From assembly GCA_013154135.1 (NCBI GenBank), contig JAADDB010000034.1, positions 1-8,771 of the forward strand: a stretch of 8,771 nucleotides of DNA, written 5' to 3'. This DNA is from Chloroflexota bacterium (GTDB lineage: Bacteria; Chloroflexota; Anaerolineae; JAADDB01). The translations under genes and the position numbers were made by a program. The stretch's first letter is position 1. Every line of letters starts with the position of its first letter. Below are positions 1 to 6,951 of this stretch, in pieces. The notes under the pieces are model-generated. The model saw only the letters and a list, made by a program, of their open reading frames with translations. It ran no database searches and was not told where the DNA came from.

Positions 1-13
1 GGGTCTCAGACCC
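1..13. repeat. Small palindrome at left edge
   Basis: GGGTC and GACCC form a 5-bp stem around TCA. It is followed by GCCCCTAC, so the palindrome could continue to the left of the window as a longer intergenic hairpin, but that part is not visible. No gene is seen from here to base 507. Confidence 0.4.
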
Positions 14-106
14 GCCCCTACAGAGGCCAGGGGGGCACTCCGCATCCCACAGGTGCGCTTTCTGTTCCGTGGGCCAATTTATTGGATTGCACCTGTGCTT
101 TGAATT

Positions 107-235
107 GATTCTTTCCTGGCGAACTGTTTTCGGTAGGTGCTGGTCGGGCGAAGCCCGGCCCGCACCCACGCAAAACTCTCTATGCACGGGGCGAGGACGT
201 CGGCACCCCTCCGAGGTGCGGACCCGTCCGCCGCC
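107..235. repeat. Direct repeat, copy 1
   Basis: First of two copies of a non-coding repeat. From GAACTGTTTT (121) to GTCCGCCGCC (235) it matches 301-417 with about 11 mismatches and one 2-base indel by eye, roughly 90% identity. The weaker lead-in GATTCTTTCC at 107 matches GATTCCTTCC at 284. It contains a strong hairpin at 136-166 (GGTGC, GG and CGGGC pair outward from a GAA loop, with one T/C mismatch and one T-G wobble), and GCGGAC/GTCCGC near its end. ORFs across it are non-homologous frame shadows, so it is best read as an intergenic repeat element. Confidence 0.85.
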
Positions 236-248
236 AAGGTACTCCGGA

Positions 249-295
249 GGGGAAGGAATCCGTTTTTGAGATAGGAGTTTGTTGATTCCTTCCCC
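249..295. repeat. 12-bp inverted repeat between the direct repeats
   Basis: GGGGAAGGAATC (249-260) is the exact reverse complement of GATTCCTTCCCC (284-295), with a 23-base loop. The right arm is also the lead-in of the second direct-repeat copy, so the hairpin may belong to the repeat unit. There is no T-tract, so it is not a typical terminator. Confidence 0.75.
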
Positions 296-417
296 GGAGA
301 GAACTGTTTTGTGTGCGTGGTGGGCGGGCGAAGCCCGGCCCGCACCCACGCAAAACTCTCTCTATGCACGGGGCGAGAACATCGGAGCCCCGCCGAGGTG
401 CGGACCCGTCCGCCGCC
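284..417. repeat. Direct repeat, copy 2
   Basis: Second copy of the repeat at 107-235. The core stem CGGGC-GAA-GCCCG (325-337) and an outer arm GCGTGG (315-320) with CCCACGC (345-351) make a hairpin, though the outer pairs differ from copy 1. It carries an extra TC in the CTCTC run. Its end runs directly into the palindromes at 415-444. The unit seems to spread as a block and is located 90 bases upstream of the first gene. Confidence 0.85.
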
Positions 418-466
418 GGGTCAGACCCGGGGGGCAGCCCCGGGCGAGGGGGTATGACCACCCACC
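415..466. repeat. Palindrome-rich module, left copy
   Basis: Two adjacent palindromes occur here: CCGGGTC-A-GACCCGG (415-429) and CCCGGGG/CCCCGGG (426-432 and 438-444, loop GGCAG). The following bases to 466 complete a 32-base stretch (435-466) that matches 8656-8687 at 27 of 32 positions. It lies about 40 bases upstream of the first start codon and could fold in that gene's leader if transcription begins further upstream. No convincing -35/-10 pair for the first operon was found in 1-507. Confidence 0.7.
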
Positions 467-507
467 AAAAACTCCTTTCATTACCCATAACAAGGGAGGA
501 ACAGCGT

Positions 508-1449
508 ATGAGCCAAAGCGAGGTGCGGGAGGAACATCCCATTGCCGAACCCTTCCCCATTGCCCCGGGCGTCTACGCCATGCGTGGAACCCGGGGGGCA
601 AACGTGGGAGCTGTGGTGACCGATGAGGGCATCATCCTCATTGACACGCCCCTCATCCCCCAAGAGGCGTGGAAATGGCGGGACTTCCTGCAAGAGGTCA
701 GCGGCGGCAAGCCCTTCCTCTACATCATCAACACGGATCACCACCGAGGCCACATTGTGGGGAACATGTGGTTCGACTGTCCCGTCATTGCCCATCACAT
801 TGCCTGGCGGTACATGCGCGGATACCGGGACAACTTCAAACAACGGGTCCGTCAGCTCTTCAAAAAACAGCCCGAAATCCAAGCCCATCTCCAGGACATC
901 CGCATCATCCTCCCGGAGATCACCTTCCAGGAGAAGTTCGCGGTCTTCAAGGGAGGACGTCAAGTGCGCGTGATCCACGTGGGTGGGCACACGCCTGCCA
1001 CCTCCATCGTCTACGTGCCCGATGCCAAAGTCGTCTTCGCGGGGGATCTCATCAGCCTGGGGGAGCACCCCTTCATGACCCAGGCCACCAGCAAAGCCTG
1101 GTTGGATGGACTCACCCTGATCCGACGTTTGCATCCGGAAGTGGTGGTGCCCGGCCATGGGGATGTGGGCGGACCGGAGATCACCGAACCCATCTCCAAA
1201 TACCTCCGCTACATCCGTTCCCACGTGCGTTCCCACCTGAAGGCGGGCCATTCCAAAGTGGACACCGCGAACGCACTCGCGCCTGAACTCCTCCCCTGGT
1301 TCGGCATCCCCAAGTACCGCCGCCCCAAGATCACCCAGCAAATCAAACAGGGCATCGGCAAAGTCTACGTGGAACTGGAACAGGAAATGCGTCAGAAGGG
1401 GGAACTCCCACCCCGGGAGGAGAAGAGCGCGTCCAAGGAGGAGAAGTGA
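508..1449 (+). CDS. Metallo-beta-lactamase-fold hydrolase with atypical metal motif
   Basis: A 313-aa protein of the metallo-beta-lactamase fold, probably cytoplasmic because no signal peptide is visible. Fold landmarks are in order: the strand pair GANVGAVVTDEGIILIDTP near residues 31-49, the metal-motif region NTDHHRGH (75-82), GGHTPATS with H161, FAGDL with D180, and PGHGD with H217. In the family the first motif is HxHxDH. Here it reads D77-x-H79-x-G81-H82, so the first His is Asp and the usual second-site Asp is Gly. Metal content and substrate are therefore uncertain. A charged Lys/Glu tail ends the protein. The ATG at 508 is chosen because GGGAGGA lies 7 bases upstream and homology-like sequence begins right after it. 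The frame stays open back to 313, but that stretch is repeat DNA. It is the first gene of a three-gene operon, and the next start is one base past its stop. Confidence 0.9.
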   Translation: MSQSEVREEHPIAEPFPIAPGVYAMRGTRGANVGAVVTDEGIILIDTPLIPQEAWKWRDFLQEVSGGKPFLYIINTDHHRGHIVGNMWFDCPVIAHHIAWRYMRGYRDNFKQRVRQLFKKQPEIQAHLQDIRIILPEITFQEKFAVFKGGRQVRVIHVGGHTPATSIVYVPDAKVVFAGDLISLGEHPFMTQATSKAWLDGLTLIRRLHPEVVVPGHGDVGGPEITEPISKYLRYIRSHVRSHLKAGHSKVDTANALAPELLPWFGIPKYRRPKITQQIKQGIGKVYVELEQEMRQKGELPPREEKSASKEEK

Positions 1450-1450
1450 C

Positions 1451-2446
1451 GTGGGGGGAGCGGAAACCCCTCGGGAACGGCTAGCCCGGCTGTTGGAGGC
1501 TGCCGCGGGCCAAGCGCCCCACACGCCCGCGGAACGCCTGCGCGCGCTTCTCACCGAACTGGAGATCCGCGTGGCCAACATGAAAGGCGTGGGCGCGGAA
1601 GTCCTCTCCATCCCCCCCTTGCTGGACCGGGCCGTGGATTTGGTGGAACAATTGCGCGCGGACGGCGTGGACGTCCAGCCGGAGGAGACCCGGTTGGAGA
1701 ACGTGCTCAACCAATTTCGCCGCAAGGCCCCCCTTTTCCTGCGAGAAGCCGGTGGTGCTCGTGCCCTGGCCAAACTGCGGGCTCAGCACCATCCCCCGCG
1801 GGAGCGATGGTGGTGGTATGTGGATGAGTTGGTGGCCCAAGAGCGGCGTCAACGCCTCCTGCGATGGGCCAAGATGGCAGCCGGCATCCTCCTCCTCTTG
1901 GTCCTGGCCTACTTCTTCATCCAGAGCCGTTTGCCCAAGGATCCCCGGGTGCGGCGGATGGTGGACTTGCAGATGGCGTTGGATTCCGCGGTGGCGGAAC
2001 AGAACTGGCCCGAGGCCGTCCGCATTTTGGAGGAACTGCGCACGTTGGACCCCACGGATCCTTCGTATGCCGTGGAGTTGGGTGTGTTGTACGAACACCT
2101 GGGAGAAAAGGAGAAGGCCCGGGAAGCCTTTGACGCGGCTCGGGCGCTCACCGATGAGGGCACGTACTACAAGCTGCGGGCCATGGCCTACCTGCACGTG
2201 GGAGACGCGAAAAAAGCCCTGCGCGAGGCCCAACAAGCCGTCCGGCTGCGGCCCGACGACGCGGAGGCCTATTTCTACCTGGGCAACGCGTATGAACTGC
2301 TCTCCGACGTGCCCCACGCACTCGAGGCGTACGAGAAAGCCTCGGAGCTGGCCCAAGCCCAAGGGCAGGAACAACTCTACGCGGTCATTCGCGTCCGCAT
2401 GGCATACCTTTTGCAGCGACCACCTGTGGAGACAAAGGAACCATGA
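1451..2446 (+). CDS. Membrane-anchored TPR protein
   Basis: A 331-aa protein of unknown specific role. Residues 1-138 are soluble, helical and charged, with a WWW cluster at 120-122. Residues 139-158 form one hydrophobic membrane segment (GILLLLVLAYFF core). About four tetratricopeptide-like helical pairs follow (approximately 171-204, 205-236, 238-270, 272-305); the clearest has the pattern A-Y-F-Y-L-G-N-A-Y followed by A-L-E-A-Y-E-K-A. TPRs normally bind partner proteins. Basic residues flank both sides of the membrane segment, so topology is unclear. The start is GTG, supported by GGAGGAG seven bases upstream and by the one-base gap after the upstream stop. The next in-frame Met (residue 44) would cut a helical region. 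The last four bases overlap the next gene as ATGA, indicating translational coupling. The N-terminal domain is not recognised. Confidence 0.87.
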   Translation: MGGAETPRERLARLLEAAAGQAPHTPAERLRALLTELEIRVANMKGVGAEVLSIPPLLDRAVDLVEQLRADGVDVQPEETRLENVLNQFRRKAPLFLREAGGARALAKLRAQHHPPRERWWWYVDELVAQERRQRLLRWAKMAAGILLLLVLAYFFIQSRLPKDPRVRRMVDLQMALDSAVAEQNWPEAVRILEELRTLDPTDPSYAVELGVLYEHLGEKEKAREAFDAARALTDEGTYYKLRAMAYLHVGDAKKALREAQQAVRLRPDDAEAYFYLGNAYELLSDVPHALEAYEKASELAQAQGQEQLYAVIRVRMAYLLQRPPVETKEP

Positions 2447-3333
2447 GCAGAGCACCTGTCAAACCGATACTCGTCGTCCACGGAGGGGCCGGCAACATCC
2501 CCGATGTGAAGCGGCCCCTCTACCGTGAGGGATTGGAACAGGCCCTGGCCGCGGGATGGCCCGTTTTGGAGCAAGGGGGCTCGGCCCTGGACGCGGTCCT
2601 CGCCGCGGTCCGGGTGATGGAGGATCTACCCCAGTTCAACGCGGGACGGGGGTCGGCCCTCAACCGGGAGGGGTATGTGGAGATGGACGCGGGGGTGATG
2701 GATGGGCGGACACTGGATGTGGGCGCGGTGGCCGCGGTCTCGCGGGTGGCGAACCCCATCCTCCTGGCGTATGAGGTGATGGTCCATTCCCCCCACATTC
2801 TCCTCGCGGGCCCCGGTGCCGAATCCTTCGCCCAAGCGCGGGGCATCCCCCTGGTCCATCCGGACATGTTGATCACGGAGGAGCGCCGGCGCCGTTTGCA
2901 AGCCTGGCTCCGGGAACACGGCCAGGAGGTGGGAGACACGGTGGGCGCGGTAGCCTTGGACGCGGAGGGGCATCTGGCCGCGGCCACGTCGACCGGGGGG
3001 ATGATGGGGAAACTCCCGGGCCGGGTGGGGGATTCCCCTTTGGTGGGGTGTGGCTTTTACGCGGATGACACCCTGGGCGCGTGTTCCACGACCGGCGTGG
3101 GGGAGACGATCGCGCGGGCGTTGTTGGCGTATCGGGCGGTGGAGGCCCTGGCCGAGGATACGATTCCCCAGGAGGCCGCGGAAAGAGCCATCCGTTCCCT
3201 TGAAGAGCGCATCCCCGGAGGTGAGGCAGGACTGATCCTCCTGGACCGGCGAGGCCGTGTGGGAGTGGCCTGGAACACGCGTCGTATGGGATATGGTTAT
3301 CGGACACCCGGGTGTAAGGTGTTGCACGTATGA
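2443..3333 (+). CDS. iaaA: Isoaspartyl peptidase / L-asparaginase (plant-type, Ntn hydrolase)
   Basis: A 296-aa plant-type asparaginase that removes isoaspartyl residues from dipeptides and hydrolyses L-asparagine. Family members are made as a precursor that cuts itself before a Thr, giving two subunits with Thr as the new N-terminal nucleophile. The expected site is GDT at 164-166, so T166 is the nucleophile. Other active-site positions fit the E. coli enzyme EcAIII by offset: T184 (STGG), R194 and D197 (GRVGDSP), and T217 with the following glycines (TGVGE). The early HGGAG (13-17) and NAGRGS (66-71) motifs are present. Length is near the family norm of about 310-320. No signal peptide is seen, so it is probably cytoplasmic. 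The ATG overlaps the TPR gene stop (ATGA) and AGGA lies a few bases upstream. It likely serves repair-peptide recycling or Asn catabolism. The link with the two upstream genes is unclear. Confidence 0.95.
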   Translation: MSRAPVKPILVVHGGAGNIPDVKRPLYREGLEQALAAGWPVLEQGGSALDAVLAAVRVMEDLPQFNAGRGSALNREGYVEMDAGVMDGRTLDVGAVAAVSRVANPILLAYEVMVHSPHILLAGPGAESFAQARGIPLVHPDMLITEERRRRLQAWLREHGQEVGDTVGAVALDAEGHLAAATSTGGMMGKLPGRVGDSPLVGCGFYADDTLGACSTTGVGETIARALLAYRAVEALAEDTIPQEAAERAIRSLEERIPGGEAGLILLDRRGRVGVAWNTRRMGYGYRTPGCKVLHV

Positions 3334-3346
3334 GGAGTAACGATTA
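3334..3346 (+). repeat. Single heptad-type repeat element after asparaginase stop
   Basis: GGAGTAACGATTA begins at the first base after the TGA. It is identical over 13 bases to 8380-8392, which lies seven bases after the stop of the last gene. The rest of this 296-base gap holds a hairpin and a promoter, described separately, and no gene. Confidence 0.6.
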
Positions 3347-3425
3347 CAGGAATGGTGGGTGAAGGACGAGAGCGCATCGAACGGGGCAGGGCTGTAAAGG
3401 GCGAAGCATGAGGAGCAATGGGGGC

Positions 3426-3462
3426 AGGGCGCCCGGATGGCGATTCCCGGGTATCCGGCCCT
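3426..3462. other. Imperfect intergenic hairpin
   Basis: AGGGC plus CCGGAT (3433-3438) face ATCCGG (3453-3458) plus CCCT, giving a stem with a small left-side bulge and a 14-base loop that includes CCCGGG. It is followed by AAAGGGGG and not by a T-run, so intrinsic termination of the asparaginase operon is possible but unsupported. Confidence 0.4.
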
Positions 3463-3534
3463 AAAGGGGGACTCCCACCAGTCCGGCAAGTGGCCCCTTC
3501 ATCGTTGCCCCGCCTATACTCAACCCATTTCCGC

Positions 3535-3564
3535 TTGCCCAGGGGAACCACCTTGTGCTACAAT
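3535..3564 (+). promoter_or_regulatory. Predicted sigma-70-type promoter for the GH gene pair
   Basis: TTGCCC (3535-3540) and TACAAT (3559-3564) are separated by 18 bases, and TGC just before the -10 box gives an extended -10 element. Initiation would be expected near 3571, leaving a leader of about 59 bases before the ATG at 3630. A second -10-like TATACT at 3515-3520 lacks a matching -35. This is the best promoter in the window by eye and suggests the glycosidase genes are transcribed apart from the upstream operon. Confidence 0.65.
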
Positions 3565-3585
3565 CGCCCGCACGAACTGTGTAAA

Positions 3586-3598
3586 GCCCCCTCGGGGC
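3586..3598 (+). promoter_or_regulatory. Leader hairpin upstream of the GH gene
   Basis: GCCCC-CTC-GGGGC forms a 5-bp GC-only stem inside the predicted leader. The ribosome binding site AAGGAGA (3614-3620) lies 16 bases further on and is not sequestered by this stem. It may only stabilise the 5' end of the mRNA. Confidence 0.4.
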
Positions 3599-3629
3599 GC
3601 GAGTCCAGGACGTAAGGAGAGCACATATT

Positions 3630-6600
3630 ATGCAAAATACGCATGCTCAATCACCTGCGGCAACATCCAACCGCACGCTCATTTGGATCTTGAACGTGCT
3701 GATCATCTTGGCCCTGATAGCGGCTCTGCTATTGCCCCCCATCTCCATCATCGACCGCATCCGCTACCGGGGATATACGGACATCACCCCCATGCATGGA
3801 GATGTTCGGGATCCGGATGGAACGCAGGTCACTTTCCCCGATGCCTCCCTTACCGGTCCCCTCAAGGCAAAACTCACATCCATTCCCATGCGGGATTTTG
3901 TAGAGGGGAAGGGGGATGGGATGTGGAAGGAGGCGGCTCAACAGGCCGCGGACCTGGGCCTCATCCCCAAGAGTCCCCTTTACATTTTGGAATTGGTCGG
4001 CAGTGAACCCGAAGCCGTCTACATCAGCATTCCCACACCCAATGACGCGGAGCCCTACGAGACGCTGGACCTGTACACGTGGGATACACAACAGAAGAAG
4101 TGGATCTGGCTGCCCAGTCACCGGGTGGCCGAAGAGGACCGCATCGAAGCGGTCCTGGACTGGGTGCCGCGCAACTTCATCCTCATGCAGACGGTGCCGG
4201 GCCCCAAATCTGCCACCACAGACCTGCCCGAGGGTGTCCTCCTGCCCGAGGAGGGCGCAGACGCGGTGGCTATGGTCCATCCGGTCGGGATTTACTTGAC
4301 CGATGAGGGGTATCTGAAGGGCAGCATCGCGGTCCCCGCACCGGACAGCGGTGTGCCTTACCACATCATGCCCACCATCCGCAACTACGAGAAGGACGTG
4401 GTCCGCACCGACCTGTTGTGGAACATGTTGGCCACGCCGAAGCAACAGGACAACAATATCGCATCCATTGTGGAATTGGTGGTGAACAACGATTACGCGG
4501 GGATTGACATCGATTATCGCGGGGTCGATCCCTTGCAACGGGCCCAGTTCACCTCGTTCATCACCCGTCTGGCCGAACAGCTCCACGCGCAGGGCAAGCT
4601 CGTGAGCGTGCGCGTGGAACCCCCTCGCCAGGTGGCCCAAGGTATTTGGCTGACCGGCGGATACGACTGGCGGAAGTTGGGCCGTGTGGTGGACGTGGTG
4701 CGCGTGCCCGCTCCCGTGGATCCGGAAGCGTACCGGGCCGGAGGCATGTTCGACCAGATCATGCAGTGGGCAGTGGGCGAGATCGAGCGCTCCAAGATCC
4801 AGGTGGTACTCCCCGCTCGGAGTGTGGAGATCGCGGGGTCGTACTACTTCCTCAAGTCCTACAGCGAAGCCCTGGCCCCCATCGCGGCGCAGTTGGCAGG
4901 CCAGGGTGGGGTGATCCAGCCGGGCCAGCAGGTGGAAGTCCAAGTGACCACCCAGAAGCCCATCAGTCCCCTCCAGTTCGACGAGGAGCTCTTCCAGTAC
5001 TGGTACAAGTACCTGGACGACCAGGGGAACGAGCGGACGGTGTGGATCGAGAACGCGGCCAGCCTGGCCCACAAGCTGGAGCTGACGGATAAGTACCATG
5101 TGGCCGGCGTGACCACTCAACATCTCCTCTCCGGCGACGCGGACCCGGGGATTTGGGATGTGTTGCGCGCGTATCAGGCCTCCGAGTCCCTGAGCGTCTC
5201 CCCCGCGGATTACGTGGTCTCCTGGGTCGTGGTGGACGCGGAAGGACATGTGTTGGCCCAAGGGGAATCGCCCGTTGGCTCAACGCCCATTCGGGTTCAG
5301 GCGCCGGAGAAGGGGGAGATGCGGGTGCAGGCATCGGTGCGGCAGGGCAGTTATGTGGTGAGTGAGCCCCAGGAGATTGCCTTTGCCGTGGCTACCCCCA
5401 CGCCTGTGGCCACGCCCACACCCACCGCGACCCCTGAGCCCACCGCGACGCCCACCCGTCCCGCGCCGCCCACGCCCTCAACCGCGATGGCTCGGGTGAG
5501 CCGGACGATGAACATCCGGGAAGGGCCGAGCACGAATTACAAGATCCTGGGCCAGGCCAAGGCCGGACAGACGTATCCCATCATCGGCAAGAACAAGGCC
5601 GGCACCTGGTGGCAGGTCCAACTGCCGGGTGGAAAGGTAGGCTGGCTTTACGGCAAACTCATCCAGCTGTTGGGCCCGGTGGGCAAGGTGCCCGTGGCCA
5701 AAAACATCCCGCCCGAGCCTAAGCAGCCCACCGTTCGTCCGCCCTCCACCACAGTGGTGCGGGGCCGGTTGCCCGGTTTCTTCGATTACGGCGTCCAGGC
5801 CCACATGGATAGCCCCGGCATGACCGCGAAGGTCATGGACATGACGTTGAACATGCATTTCCACTGGGTCAAGCAGCAGATCGAATGGTTCCGGTTCGAG
5901 CCCTCCAAAGGGCACATTGACTGGGGCATGATGGACATGATCGTGAACACGGCCAACCAGAAAGGGGTGAACGTGCTCTTCAGCATCGTCAAGGCACCCC
6001 ATTGGGCTCGGCCGGGGAACACGGACTTCAGCGTGGAAGGTCCGCCTGCCAATCCTCAGGATTACGCGGATTTTGTGGGCGCGGTGGCCAAGCGGTATTG
6101 TGGCACCCGCATGCGGGCTATTGAGGTGTGGAATGAGCAGAATCTCCACTACGAGTGGGGGAATGAGCCCATTGACCCGGCCCGCTACATGCAGCTGCTC
6201 AAGGCAGCTTACGTGTCCATCAAGCGGGCGTGCCCCAGCATGATCGTGGTCAGCGGCGCGCTCACGCCCACGGGTGCTCCTGCTCCTTGGGCCATGGATG
6301 ACTTCCTGTACCTGGAGAAGATGTATCAGCACGGGCTCAAGCAGTATTCGGACGCAATCGGCGCCCACCCCAGCGGGTACAACGTGCCCCCGGACGCCAC
6401 GGGCTGTCATCCCAACGTCCAGATCTTCCGCGGTCCGTGCGAAAACCCGCACCATTCCTGGTCCTTCCGTCAGACCATGGAGGGCTACCGCCGGATCATG
6501 GTCCGGTACGGGGACAGCGCGAAGCGCATTTGGCCCACGGAATTCGGTTGGGCCTCCAACCCGAACCCTGTGAAGGGATACGAGTACGCGGCGGATAACA

Positions 6601-6809
6601 CGCTGGATGAACAAGCCCAATTCACCGTCCGCGCGTATCAGATGATGAAGCACTGGGGATGGGTTGGTGTGGCTTTCCTCTGGAACTTGAACTTCCGAGT
6701 TGTGGCACCCGGTTCCGAACAGGCGCAGTGGGGCATTGTGGATCCCTATTGGAACCCCTTGCCCGCCTACAACGCGCTCAAAGCCTGTCGGGAAAACGGG
6801 GGATGTTGA
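3630..6809 (+). CDS. Membrane-anchored GH18-like / SH3b / clan GH-A glycoside hydrolase
   Basis: A 1059-aa modular envelope protein. Residues 17-37 are a hydrophobic N-terminal anchor with no clear cleavage site. Residues 40-215 are not recognised. About 241-515 resemble a GH18 (YaaH-like) barrel: MPTIRN, the strand GIDIDYRG (291-298), and a terminal segment ending DPGIWDVL (505-512). The GH18 motif DxxDxDxE has A290 for the first Asp and R297 for the catalytic Glu, so this barrel is probably inactive as a glycosidase. A small beta-rich stretch (520-586) leads to a Thr/Pro linker (588-617), then an SH3b domain (620-683; MNIREGPS and GWLYGKL), which in this family binds cell-wall material. The C-terminal barrel (716-1059) looks catalytic, with E836 in EVWNEQN as acid/base and E971 in WPTEFGW as nucleophile, as in clan GH-A. 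The exact GH family and substrate are not determined. The ATG is supported by AAGGAGA nine bases upstream. A paralogue follows downstream. Confidence 0.9.
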   Translation: MQNTHAQSPAATSNRTLIWILNVLIILALIAALLLPPISIIDRIRYRGYTDITPMHGDVRDPDGTQVTFPDASLTGPLKAKLTSIPMRDFVEGKGDGMWKEAAQQAADLGLIPKSPLYILELVGSEPEAVYISIPTPNDAEPYETLDLYTWDTQQKKWIWLPSHRVAEEDRIEAVLDWVPRNFILMQTVPGPKSATTDLPEGVLLPEEGADAVAMVHPVGIYLTDEGYLKGSIAVPAPDSGVPYHIMPTIRNYEKDVVRTDLLWNMLATPKQQDNNIASIVELVVNNDYAGIDIDYRGVDPLQRAQFTSFITRLAEQLHAQGKLVSVRVEPPRQVAQGIWLTGGYDWRKLGRVVDVVRVPAPVDPEAYRAGGMFDQIMQWAVGEIERSKIQVVLPARSVEIAGSYYFLKSYSEALAPIAAQLAGQGGVIQPGQQVEVQVTTQKPISPLQFDEELFQYWYKYLDDQGNERTVWIENAASLAHKLELTDKYHVAGVTTQHLLSGDADPGIWDVLRAYQASESLSVSPADYVVSWVVVDAEGHVLAQGESPVGSTPIRVQAPEKGEMRVQASVRQGSYVVSEPQEIAFAVATPTPVATPTPTATPEPTATPTRPAPPTPSTAMARVSRTMNIREGPSTNYKILGQAKAGQTYPIIGKNKAGTWWQVQLPGGKVGWLYGKLIQLLGPVGKVPVAKNIPPEPKQPTVRPPSTTVVRGRLPGFFDYGVQAHMDSPGMTAKVMDMTLNMHFHWVKQQIEWFRFEPSKGHIDWGMMDMIVNTANQKGVNVLFSIVKAPHWARPGNTDFSVEGPPANPQDYADFVGAVAKRYCGTRMRAIEVWNEQNLHYEWGNEPIDPARYMQLLKAAYVSIKRACPSMIVVSGALTPTGAPAPWAMDDFLYLEKMYQHGLKQYSDAIGAHPSGYNVPPDATGCHPNVQIFRGPCENPHHSWSFRQTMEGYRRIMVRYGDSAKRIWPTEFGWASNPNPVKGYEYAADNTLDEQAQFTVRAYQMMKHWGWVGVAFLWNLNFRVVAPGSEQAQWGIVDPYWNPLPAYNALKACRENGGC

Positions 6810-6832
6810 CGAAATAAGGAACAATAGCCAAC

Positions 6833-6915
6833 GGACGATGGACGACCATAAGCAGGCCTCAGTCATCCCATGACGGGGAGGTCCTCGTTACTCACTCCCT
6901 CCCCGTCCATCGTCC
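6833..6915. repeat. Nested inverted repeats in the gap between the GH genes
   Basis: GGACGATGGACG (6833-6844) is exactly complementary to CGTCCATCGTCC (6904-6915). Inside, GACGGGGAGG (6872-6881) pairs exactly with CCTCCCCGTC (6898-6907) around a 16-base loop, and GTCAT-CCC-ATGAC lies at 6862-6874. The right arms of the two long repeats share 6904-6907, so the full stems compete, although a shortened outer stem can stack on the inner one. There is no T-tract. It lies 24 bases after one stop and 36 bases before the next start, so it could affect mRNA processing or partial readthrough. Confidence 0.7.
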
Positions 6916-6951
6916 ACGTGCCCAATACACACTTTAACCTTGAGGTCGCAT

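Noticed and set aside
313..507. N-terminal extension of the MBL gene by 65 codons
   Set aside because: The extension translates repeat and palindrome DNA, has no good ribosome binding site, and a strong one lies before the ATG at 508.
481..1773. Long minus-strand open frame of 430 codons
   Set aside because: It lies opposite the MBL and TPR genes, has low-complexity His/Asp/Gly-rich translation with no family motif, and is expected in GC-rich DNA.
3426..3462. Intrinsic terminator after the asparaginase gene
   Set aside because: The stem is imperfect and followed by AAAGGGGG rather than a T-run, so it is listed only as a hairpin.
3437..4006. Plus-strand open frame of 189 codons overlapping the promoter and the GH start
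   Set aside because: It spans the predicted promoter and leader, overlaps the well-supported GH gene in another frame, and shows no family motif.
4353..5175. Active chitinase call for the GH18-like barrel
   Set aside because: The essential glutamate of DxxDxDxE is Arg297, so chitinase activity from this domain is not supported.
3729..5261. Minus-strand open frame of 510 codons
   Set aside because: It is the antisense shadow of the large GH gene. The translation is rich in His, Val and Gly with no recognisable domain.
5478..6866. Minus-strand open frame of 462 codons opposite the GH-A domain
   Set aside because: The plus frame has clear catalytic motifs and a ribosome binding site. The minus frame has none and is a shadow.
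6940..6951. TTG start for the lipoprotein gene
   Set aside because: ATG at 6952 has GAGGT at good spacing and gives a standard signal peptide start (MKTR).
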